From Yamagishiella unicocca (Eukaryota > Chlorophyta > Chlorophyceae > Chlamydomonadales > Volvocaceae), in assembly GCA_003116995.1 (NCBI GenBank), contig BDSL01000049.1, positions 496,001 through 560,000 on the forward strand: a DNA stretch of 64,000 nt. The letters are read 5' to 3'. Under the pieces are notes generated by a model, which saw only the letters and a list, made by a program, of their open reading frames with translations, was not told the origin of the DNA and searched no databases. The position numbers and the translations under genes are program-made. Each line of letters begins with the position of its first letter. Position 1 is the stretch's first letter. Positions 21,432 through 31,475 of this stretch are shown here, piece after piece.

Positions 21432-22061
21432 GAGCACTGGACTGCAATGTTCGTGCTCTCCTCGGTCGATAAGTCGTTCCTTTGAGGCTTATGTTTTGCG
21501 TGACAGGGAACAACACAGCCTATGATAGTGTGGAGTATTCCAGGCAGACGTCTGCACAAGCTGATTGTTACATCGAAAATGAAAGTGCCGACGGGTCCGT
21601 GTGCCCGTACCGCTTGTCGGGCTCATCCAACCAACGAGCTCGAAAGAGGTCCAAGAAGCAGTAAAAAACGTTGTTTGTGATAAATAACACAAATTAATCA
21701 TAGCTATGCGGACACGGGTCAGACACGGTCTTGCGGACGGGTTATGTTCGTTTCAGACTCATCCATTTCTGCCATCATACACCACGGGTTGCGCGCTCGC
21801 AAATGCGCGCACGCTCACAGCAACTTATCTCCCGAAGCCCCCCCCCAAAGTGGGCAGGATGTACAAGCAAGTGGTCACGTGTATATTTTAACGACCCGTT
21901 CGTCTTCAGACGCCAACTAATTAACCCAGGTTAAACCTTCTCGCCATTCTCCCAACCGGTACGTCATACCATACCTTCGTCACCCATCGCCTCGTCTATG
22001 CCGCCCATACTGCACCTCTGTAACCCACTTCCCCAGCCTAATACATCCCTAGGGCAGCACC
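21432..22061. promoter_or_regulatory. Upstream region of the ATP-citrate lyase gene
   Basis: AT-richer spacer directly upstream of the ATP-citrate lyase start, with no supported coding sequence. Its far end abuts the CACGTG-containing array at 22062-22285. No TATA box is clear. The promoter role is inferred from position. Confidence 0.4.
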
Positions 22062-22285
22062 GTGGCCGGTCCACCCCCAGGTCCACCCCCACGTGGCCGG
22101 TCCACCCCCAGGTCCACCCCCAGGTCCACCCCCAGGTCCACCCCCACGTGGCCGGTCCACCCCCAGGTCCACCCCCACGTGGCCGGTCCACCCCCAGGTC
22201 CACCCCCAGGTCCACCCCCAGGTCCACCCCCACGTGGCCGGTCCACCCCCAGGTCCACCCCCACGTGGCCGGTCCACCCCCAGGC
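22062..22285. repeat. Tandem GGTCCACCCCCA array with five CACGTG palindromes
   Basis: Built from GGTCCACCCCCA and GGTCCACCCCCACGTGGCC units. CACGTG occurs at 22090, 22145, 22176, 22231 and 22262, spaced 55, 31, 55 and 31 bp, so there is a higher-order period of 86 bp. It lies about 660-830 bp upstream of the ATP-citrate lyase start and beyond the stop of the next gene. All long proline- or tryptophan-rich frames here are artefacts. Confidence 0.92.
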
Positions 22286-22909
22286 GCCGCTAACTTCAGT
22301 CCGACCTCCTCCGACCGCTCATCCACCCTCCGGGATCCCAGGTGGCGCTCCGAATCCATCAACCTTACTAGGTGCCTGAGGGGAAACCCGTGGCGGGACC
22401 TCACACCTCGCCTGGTGTCGGGTGCCCGGGACCCACCCTGCCGCTGCTTCCTGCTTCGCCGTCGCCATCCTTCCTGCCAGACCCCCCGCCGTCGCCATGC
22501 CAGTCATCACCGCACCCTCCACGCCACCGAACCCCACACCTAGGACCTGCCATCTAAGTATTTACGCAGTGCCACTTCCACACCAGGCGTTTGCTGCCGG
22601 TTCCACAACCAATCATGCTGCCGGTTCCACGGATGCTGCTGCCATGCGCGCAACATCGGCTGCGGCTCAGCTTATTCTTCAGTCGGGTGCATTTGGGTAA
22701 TTTCACGTTGACGATGACGATGGCCGGCTGATCATGCCTGGTGCACGGTAAGGGCCACCGCGCAGGGGGAGTGCCCTGCCGCGCTCCTGGCGTTCCAGCG
22801 CCGCTCTTTCCACGGAAGAAAACCAGCCCGGTTTCCTCAAAGCCGCCGCCGCGCTTACCAGCCCGCGCTCACTAGACCAACATGCTGGGACTCCTGCAAC
22901 CCAAGCACC

Positions 22910-25900
22910 TCAGTTGTCCGAGCCGAATTTAGCCTCGTACGCCGCGAACTTGGTCGCCAGGTTCTTGCTGCTTAGGCCTTGCCGCTGCGTGGACGGCAAA
23001 GGGCGGGGAAGGGGGAGGGCCCTCCCGCGTCAGCAACCGAACCGGGACGAGAGGTACGACGCAAATCCTAGTGCGCGCGACGGATGGACGGTTGGACGGT
23101 TGGGTGGGAGGGTGGAAGCCCTTCAGGAGCCCATAGTTGAGGGGCCCACCGAGCCCGTCCCCCCCCCGCCTATTTCCCACGTCGAGTAACCGGGTCTTTT
23201 TGCAACCCCCCCCCCTCGCACAGCTGGCAGTGTAGAGCCGGAATGCAGAGCCCCACTTCTCCGGCCTGCCAGACACGTGGATGCACGCACGGACGGGCGC
23301 ATGGATTCACACCAGTGCCTACCAGAGCACGTCCAATCGCATGCTCGGGCACTCCTAACATACGTGTCATGTTGCCGTACCCTCAACCTCCACATACGGC
23401 CGACTCCCCAGTACTAGGGTCGTACATTCCGCCCACCCCCCATACACCCTGTGGACCGCCCGCCACCCGCGCGCCCACTCCTGCCCGCCACCCCTTCCCC
23501 TCCACCCCCCTTCAAAGCCGCACCTAGTGGCGGCGTCTCCCGCTAAGCCCGGCTCCGAACTCTCCTTCTCCAGGCCGCCGCTCACCTCCAGTTCATCCTC
23601 GAGCAACGTATCTAAGTCCTCAATGTCTTCGCACATTACGTCATCCTGCGAGTCGCATGTGCCGGGGGGGAGGGTGTGGGTTCGGGTTGGGTCGGGGCCG
23701 GTGAAGCAAGGCGTCAGCACGCGAGTGCGCGGAGGCCACCGCAGGGCCCAGGGCTCAGCCGCCAACGCTGCGCTCTCCGAGCCGGCCTGTGACATGCTTA
23801 ACCCAAACTCCCCTTCACACCGCTGGTGGTAGCCAAAACTCGCAATAGTAGCCTACGACCCGGCTCTGCAGCCACGAATCCACCTACACCCGCCATACCC
23901 CCATCTCATCCCCATCGCACCCCGGCAACCCTACGCCGCACCCCTCCTCCTCCTGCCCCTCGTCCTCCTCCTCCTGCCCCTCGTCCTCCTCCTCCTGCCC
24001 CTCGTCCTCCTCCTCCTGCCCCTCGTCCTCCTCCTCCTGCCCCTCGTCCTCCTCCTCCTGCCCCTCGTCCTCCTCCTCCTGCCCCTCGTCCTCCACCTCC
24101 TGCCCCTCGTCCTCCACCTCCTGCCCCTCGTCCTCCTCCCTCCCTCACCGTGGATCTCGCCTTAGCCATGGGCTTCTTGAGCATCGCAGGGGCGTGGGGT
24201 GCCTCTTCTGGCATGCGACCTTTACTGTTATATGACATCACCTGTTGCTGCTGCTGCTGCTGCCGCTGCGGCGGCGGCGGCGGCAAGCCCCCCGCCTCTC
24301 CCGGCGGCTTATCCGACTCCAGCCAGTCGTCCTCCCCAATCATTAGCTCCCCCGCCTGCGCCATCGCCCCGCTGCCCCAGCCGCCCTTTTTCGGCTGCGT
24401 TCCAAACCGCGGCGGCGGCAGGTTCGGCGGCGGCCGCCCGCCGATGCCTAAACTGCGGTTCATATTCGTGGTCATGCCCTTCGAGCCGCTGAAGTCGTCA
24501 TCGTCCCCTAGAACCAGCACCTCGCGCCCTGCTTCCGGAGGCCCGCGGCTGCCGCCGCTGCCGCTCCTGCCCGGCTCCTGGCCGGCCTGCGCCGCCGCCT
24601 CCCGGATGCGGTACGTGCTCTGCAGGCTGGACCAGGGGTCGTCCCCAGAGGGTGGAGGCGGCAGCGATGCGGCGAGGGGCGCGGGGGAGGACTCTCGGAG
24701 GGGCTGTGGCTGCGTGTGCTGCGTTTGCTGGGCAGAGGAGGGCTGCTGCTGCAGCTGGCGCGCAGGGGGCAGCGGAGCCATTGGCTGTTGCGGTTGAAAC
24801 ATGGGGACCGGTGGTGCCGGCTGGGTAGGCGGGGCCGGTTGAAACATGGGGACCGGTGGTGAAGGCTGGGAAGGCGGGGCCGGTTGAAACATGGGGACCG
24901 CTGGTGCCGGCTGGTAAGGCGGGGCCGGTTCGAACATTGGCACTGGCGCCGGTTTTGAAGGCGGATCCGGCTGATCGAAAGGCTGCAGGGAGGTGGTGTC
25001 TGTTGGCCCTGACTGCTGGCCGAAGCCGCCGCCGACATTGAGAGCCACCTGAGCGGGGAGAGGAGGAGGCGGGGGGGGGCCGCTAGCTTTACACCTCCGA
25101 AGTGCCGCAGGGGGGTTCTTCAGTTGCGTCGGGCTGATCGCACTCTCACGCGCTCTGTGGTGGCTCGCGGACGATATATTTTGCACGGGACCAGGAAAGC
25201 CCACGAGGTTGCTTAACCGTATGCGAGTGCTTTGCGGGTGGTTTAGTGGCGGTTTGGGGATGCCGGTTGACGCCTACCCTTCCGGACCCGGTGGCAAGCA
25301 CCTCCTCGTAAGTACCGTCCTAGGCCGGGGCTCTTCCGCCCCCTCTTGCCCCCACTCGCCCACCTTTCCTGGCCGCTTGACGCCCCGTCCGCCGCCCTCA
25401 CAGCCGACAACCCCTCCCCCTCTTCCTCCCCCTACCCCGGCCCGCGATCGCTCTCCCTGGCGAGTGTGAGGTGAGTCACCTGCGTGGGGAAGTACGACGT
25501 GTCCTCGCTCTCCGCAGCAAACCCGTTGTTGCGGCCGCTGTAGTTGCTCCTGCAAAAGCGAGGGGGGCCAGCCACGCAGGGGCCGAGTCAACGCCAGGAG
25601 GCCTCCGGACGCCGGCACGGACCGCGGGCCACACCAGCCCCCTCGCCTTCCAAACATCGCTGTCCTCCTCGACTTCCCGACTGCATGGTTCGCCTCGATA
25701 GCCCTGACATGGTGCCTTGGTAAAAGGCACCGCCTAGACGATCCCGCCCAATCTCGGACAACGCCGGCAGGAACCCCATCGCCAGCGCGAACAGGCGAAC
25801 GAACACCCACAACGGGCGGCACGGAGCGAGAACCCGAAGCTTTCGAAGGAATATCGGGGGCACCTTTATACGTACGTTGTGTTACCCGTCTGGAACAATG

Positions 25901-26601
25901 GCTTTTGGGCTGCGGCCGGTGGTGTTGAAGGAGGGGGTGGGAGCACAGGCACGTTCGCCACTTGCAGCGGCCCCGCCTGCACTCAGGGAGGACGAATAGC
26001 ATGCTTTGGTATTAGGCCAGCTAACAGCGAACCAAGCGGTGGATGGTGGCATTCGGAAGCGTGACAACAGCGAGGACCGCGTACGTGCGCCTGCTCACCT
26101 GCTTGGTGTCGGTGTCGTCGTCGAACTGCGATACTCCCGTTCGCACGACACTATCGGCAACCTTTGCTGCTTCTCGTGAATCTGCGGGTCGCAGCAACGC
26201 ATACCGCCCTTTGCAATTCCCTGTACACATGTGGAACAGCGATGGCAAGGTTCCAAACCCGCACGCGCTTACCTTTCGATCGTGCTGCTTCTTCGGGTTG
26301 GTCTGCTAGCCTGCAAGGGCAACGTGTGGGCGTGATCAAGCCGCGCGACTCAAACAGTCGGGCATACTGTGAGTGCGACACAGCATTACGCCTGCCTTGG
26401 TTTGCTGTCCGGCGTAAACTCAGCCCCAGAAGGTGGTGGATTCTTTGGAAGGGGTGGTGGTGGAACGACTTCCGCCCCTGTCAGTACCAAAGCGGCGGTG
26501 AGCTGTGAGCATGCAAATAGTTGCCCAAACGCTACAAAGCCGGAAAGGTGGGCATGCAATGCTTTCTACTTCGACCTACCTTTACTGGCGCCGCACCCCA
26601 T
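22910..26601 (-). CDS. Proline-rich protein with N-myristoylation/palmitoylation start, function unknown
   Basis: Nine exons in phase: 26601-26580, 26477-26396, 26310-26273, 26220-26099, 25976-25876, 25549-25480, 25048-24149, 23645-23586 and 22984-22910, giving 489 residues. Exon 1 encodes only MGCGASK plus one base. Gly2 with Ser6 and Lys7 fits N-myristoyltransferase, and Cys3 could be palmitoylated, so membrane (possibly ciliary) attachment is likely. Next come PPPPLPKNPPPSGAEF, a charged segment (RPADSREAAKVADSVVRTG, then QFDDDTDTK), another proline block, NYSGRNNGFAAESEDTSYFP, four copies of a PMFQPAPPxQPAP-type repeat, and a Q-rich stretch. Acidic patches LVLGDDDDFSGSKG and IGEDDWLESDKPPG follow. 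The C-terminus is DDVMCEDIEDLDTLLEDELE then NLATKFAAYEAKFGSDN. No enzymatic domain is seen; it looks like an adaptor or scaffold. Intron 2 uses a GC donor (CCAAG/GCAGGC). Confidence 0.75.
23176..23205 (-). repeat. Dispersed intronic element copy (short), intron 8 of the MGCGASK gene
   Basis: Read on the minus strand it gives AAAAAGACCCGGTTACTCGA followed by CGTGG, related to the GGTTACACGAC / AAGACCCGG blocks at 20338. A similar form is at about 59358-59390. Confidence 0.55.
23935..24138. repeat. 21-bp tandem repeat in intron 7 of the MGCGASK gene
   Basis: About nine to ten copies of CCTCGTCCTCCTCCTCCTGCC, with two neighbouring units carrying CCACCT. It lies just inside the donor side of intron 7. 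Read through, it gives a Gly/Arg-rich extension that is not part of the protein. Confidence 0.92.
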
Positions 26602-28481
26602 CGTTGTTCGCCCTTCTGGGCCCGGCTTCTGCCGGCAGGGCCCTTCGCGCGTGGACAAAGAAGTAGCGGCGAGCGCTATGAGGCACCAAGGTAATCACCG
26701 CTATTGTAAAGCTAAGATATGGATATGAGTGCAAGGAATAACCAGGGAAGCAATGTCGGCGGAGACTCGAAGGTGACTCGGGAATGAAAGGACGGTCCTC
26801 TGTGTTTTTCGAATTTTGACAGCCTGGTCACCGTGATATATTTCGTGTATACTGCTAGTTAGCTTAGCAATGCCACGCGTAGTGTCTTGGTATGGAAAGG
26901 ATGAAAGGAATTCCGTACGGCAGACTTGGTGTGTCACATGTCAGGATGCACCCTGTCCAGCCATGATGCCAGTTATTCTACATAACAATGTGCAATTATT
27001 CCGCAGCGCTGCACTGCATCGTAAATTCGTACTGCTGACGTCTTGACAGTGTGACCCAATGTGTTATGAAAGCCAGAAAGCGCGCTGGCTGTGCGAAGTC
27101 AATGGGATGAACCCGATCCCAGTGCAGCATCATTATTTGCATTGACATAGGTCGCAAATCACTTGGCAAATTGCCGTTTTCGTTGTCGATCGGAGGGAGA
27201 GGCAAACTGACATTAGGTGACTCGAAATGCACCAGTAGTGCACCTGATGGCACTGGGGGCCGTTGGAAACCAATACTGTGGCATACCACCTTGACTTTCC
27301 GCATGAGGCATATGGCACCAACAGGAGCGGGTACCATTTAACCAACAATCGCACTGAGCTTGCAGTCTGGTGTTCACGGTCGTCGGCCAATCCACAATAT
27401 CGTCGTCTATAAGGAAAAACACACACGCTGACTGTACAGTAGACAGTAAAACTTGCAGGCGTACAGGGGATTCGAAATGCCAGCGAAACCTCGTCGCTTT
27501 GCATGTGGTGACGAGTCTTTGGGGCGTGCAGCACATGGCCTCTCAGCCATGCCCCAGGACACTGATGGCCAGGGAAGATGCCCCGCGTGTTGGCGATTGA
27601 GGGCAGGCCATAGGGAAGGGGTTACGCCTCCCTGCCATGGGATAAATGTCTTGGAGGGCACAGCTGAGCCGAGCTGAGCTCCCAAAGGCGCTCGGCTATC
27701 CCTGCATCCTTGGGACACGCACCTGGGAGGATGGGTAGATGGTGACTGGATGCATGGGTGGCGGCATTGCGGGAGGTAAGGTTACCCTAGCCCTAACAGC
27801 AGTGGTGCATCCCGCGCTGTACTGCGAACGTAGCCTGGCATCGAGATAGCAGAAGGAACCCCGCGCTGCCCGCCACTGCCTCGTTTGCACGAGCTGCCGT
27901 GACAGCCGAGCACATAGGGTCTCGGCAAGCCGCGGCCTGTTCGTGCCAATGAATGAACACCAGCGCAACAGGGCTCGCCATGACCGACGTCAGGCTCAGG
28001 TCAGGAATCCTTGGAGGATACCTGGAGCGCGCTGATGCACTAGACTGACACACCGCGCGCTCATCGATGGGCCCAAGGGACACTCGATAGCGTTGTAGAA
28101 ACTAATAGCAACATACTAGAACTGCATCCGTAGTTTTATTCAGGGGGCACAATGGCACTAGCCACGCAGGATGTTGCCGAATATAGCGACCTGGAGGCAG
28201 TTTGATGCGGGCGCCGACGAACCAGGCCAGCAACGCGAACGGATAAATGTGATCGATTCAATTGCGACTACACTGTGATATGGAGTGCATTGGAACCCGA
28301 TCGATAAGGTACCGAGGCTTGCGGAACCCTCCGACATGAGGGAGGCGTGACAACAGCGTTGTACTATACTAGTTGAGACCTGTTTGCTACTAGTTTACCT
28401 GCAAGACAAACATATTATTCTTTTCGCCTCCTCAACTGGGGCTAATTACTTACCTTACAAGTGTCGATCCAGTCCGCCACC
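26602..28481. other. Divergent spacer between the MGCGASK gene and porin
   Basis: A 1.9-kb, comparatively AT-rich region holding both promoters. Frames at 26996-27337 and 27133-27536 (minus) and 27453-27677 (plus) lack codon bias and family features. Nothing else is recognised. Confidence 0.5.
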
Positions 28482-29539
28482 ATGCCCGTCGTCGCTTTCA
28501 GTGATATCGGCAAGGCCGCCAAGGGCCTGCTTGGTGGAGACAAGGCCACCGGCACGTTCCAGTTTGACCCCAAGGTCTCGGTCAGCAGCACAACCAGCTC
28601 GGGCGTCGCGCTGACGGCTTCGGCCACCCAGAAAGCCGACAAGGTCGAGGCAGCACTCAAGGCAGCCTACTCGACAAAGAAGTACTCCGTCGATGTCTCG
28701 ATTGACCCGTCAGCCAAGGTTACTGCCTCGGCTTCGGTCAGCGAGGTTGCGCCTGGCATCAAGATTTCCACATCGGCTGTTTTGCCGGACCCTTCAACGG
28801 CCAAGCTGACCCTTGACTACAGCATGCCCTACCTAGCGCTCAAGTCAACCATTGGCCTTAACGCTAGCCCTGTCGTAGACCTGGCGGCCTCGACCGGTTA
28901 CCAATCATTTGTGCTGGGCGCCGAGACGAGCTACGACACCTCAAAGTCGGCTCTTACGAAGTACAACTTCGCGCTGGGTAAGCATTTGACTGGATGTCAT
29001 CACACTAAATGTATGCACAGTCCGGGCATGTGCTGTTTGGTCTCGCGCATACGTGCTCTGGGTCCCTGATACACACCCTTGCCAACGGCTTCCCCGCCAT
29101 CTCCGTTAACTTCTTCCTTCCCACCAGTACCTTCTGCTTTCCCAATCAAATAGTAATGATACTTTCGTATCGTCCTGAATATCCTCATGCTTACCCCGAA
29201 CCAGGCTACCATGCGGCCGACTTCCAGGTGGCTGTGCTGTTGGCCGACCAGGCCAAGACCCTCAAGCTGTCGTACGCCCAGAACCTGACCGCCGTCAGCA
29301 CTGTTGGTGCCGAGGTCACCCGCAAGCTGTCTACCAGCGACACCTCCTTCGCGCTCGCCTTCGCACGCAAGCTGTCGAACGGCGCGCTGACCAAGTTCAA
29401 GCTGGATGGCACTGGCGTGCTGTCCGCCCTATACGAGACCAAGCTGGCGAGCGGGGAGAAGGTCACCGGGTCACTGCAGTTGCAGGCCACCGACCTCAGC
29501 AAGGCCGTCAAGTACGGCTTCGCCGTCGACCTCGCATAA
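28482..29539 (+). CDS. VDAC: Voltage-dependent anion channel (mitochondrial porin)
   Basis: Two exons in phase, 28482-28977 and 29205-29539, give 276 residues, the usual VDAC length. The start context is GCCACCATGCCC, a strong eukaryotic start. The N-terminal amphipathic helix VVAFSDIGKAAKGLLGGD is followed by alternating beta-strands (TGTFQFDPKVSVSSTTSSG, then LTLDYSMPYLALKSTIGLN and STGYQSFVLGAETSYDT) and a C-terminal strand ending YGFAVDLA. The product is an outer-membrane beta-barrel passing ADP/ATP and small metabolites. Codon use is strongly biased (CTG, AAG, GCC), which fits high expression. It lies tail-to-tail with CHLD. Confidence 0.93.
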
Positions 29540-31475
29540 GGGATTCTCTCTGGGATTGAGCCGCAGTGGCTGCAGCAGCTCTAGCTGCCTGACGTATACG
29601 GTGGAGCACCCCGCCGACGCCTCGCCTGCGCTTTAGTTGCGCTGCGACACCGGGCGGGAGCGAAGACGCGGGTCGTGGGGGCGGTAGATGACCAAAATGT
29701 TAAAAAAAATCGGGTTTGAGGAATGTTGCGCACCACGTCGCAGCGGGCAGCACGGGATGGAGTCAGCGCATGTGGCCTGTCCGCCGCAACAGACTTGCCT
29801 ACCTCGGTATCTAGCAGCATGCCTTCGTAGCAGCAGCAGTAGCAAGGCGTAGGTCGGCCGTTGCCCTTACTCCCTGGGGGTGGGTGCGCTACCCGGCGGC
29901 GCAGCTGGCTGGTGTATGTAGCTGGGTCGACGAGGATGGAACCGCCCCACAAGATAAGCGGCCCAACCTGAGTGCGCGATATGCAGCAATGGCACGCAGG
30001 AGGGAAACGCCCTGGCAAGGGCCTGGTAAGGGCGTGGCACCTCCTGGCGGCGCAGTTGAGATGTCCGCAACCCAAAATGCAGGCCTTCATTTGGATTTTT
30101 TTTCACGCATGGCCTTGTAGACCGACCTGCAATGCCGAACAGTAGTACATTGGGTGGACCTAATGACCTCCCAAGTGTGTGTTTCTGATGTGTTATGAGC
30201 GTCGTACGTGTGCGCCGTGGATGCTATCGGGGATGCATTGTAAGACGATTATTTGGAGGAGAGCAATGCCGCATCACCTCGCAGGTCGCTTCACAAGTTC
30301 CTGCGCACGGCTTGGAATGCGGTCCGGCATACGCCCCCTGCCGGGGCCAGTAAAGGATACCTCACAGCAGCTCGAGGGTATGGAGGGTGCCAAGCGAAAG
30401 GAGTGTCAACGCTACGCCTCCATCACGCTGAACGGCAGCAATCACGAATGCTTGCTCTAAATCAACAGGTTGGGCCTGCGCTAGGAGCCGTTGAACGGTT
30501 GAGACATGGAATGGGCTTCGCAGCGGAGCGCGAACTGTCGCTTTACAGGGCCCTCTGCGCAGACAGCATAGGGACGGAAAGCGACGCCAAGTGACGCGGG
30601 TCAATCGCGTGGCGGCTAGGCACCAGACCACAAGAGTAGGGAAGCCCTTCGTCCCCTCCGTCAACCACTCGATGTACCTAAATCTATCCTGGAATTGCGC
30701 TGCACCACACTGACGCAAAGTCTGGCACGATGCTGAGCGCCAGCCCAGCTGCACCGTATACATAGGTTCCGACAAATTCTTCCAGCAAGTCGAAGCCGCC
30801 CAACGCCGCCGCCTCTGCGTCGTGACCGCCCAGACAGGGCTTCACTCACACCAAACCCCAACCCGATGCGGCGCGACAAAACGCTACCCCAAAGGGAAGC
30901 TCCGCTCCTTCCTTCCGTTCGGCCCCCGCCGCCATTGCACCGCCTCCTACTGGCAGCGCCAGTCTTCCAGGCGCGTCTGCATGTTCTGCACCCCGAAAAA
31001 ACCCGAATAGTAAAAGGACCAATTGCCTAGGACTCCCGACCTGGTCAGACCGCAAGGCCCTCTCGTAGTCACAACACACGCATACGATGCAACTCCCGTG
31101 CGTGGCTCCGAAGCCATGTATTCCATTTGCGAGCGCAAATGGGAAGAAGTCGGCTTGTTCGCCTGGTCGTCAGACGGGCACATATACACTCCTCAACTCC
31201 ACGTCACACACAGCACCGCACACACAGACCCACGAAGACACCACACGCACGAGCACCGCACAGTCCCGCTCGCACACGCATTCGCATGCACAACGCACCG
31301 CAGCGTTGCCAGCTATGCGGGCGCGGCGCAATAACAACATCATCGTCACACTCACGTCACACCTCCACCGCACCGAGCGACACCCACATCAAGAGGGCCA
31401 GGATCGCCCCTGATGCCGCCCTGGTGTGGGGATGTTCACCGCCTGTGGGACTTCCAATCCGACGAGCTACGCAAT
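29540..31475. other. Convergent spacer between porin and CHLD
   Basis: Holds the 3' untranslated regions of both genes. A TGTAA, the usual volvocine polyadenylation signal, occurs at 30240-30244 on the plus strand, about 700 bp after the porin stop. Frames at 30253-30594 (plus) and 30362-30775 (minus) oppose each other and show no family features. Between 31190 and 31330 the sequence is CA-rich. Confidence 0.45.

Noticed and set aside
22062..22285. CRISPR-like regular repeat array
   Set aside because: The spacers are themselves copies of the same unit, no cas genes exist, and the genome is eukaryotic; it is a minisatellite.
23826..24797. Plus-strand 323-residue proline-rich frame
   Set aside because: It is antisense to exon 7 of the MGCGASK gene and translates the 21-bp intronic repeat as PPPAPRP units.
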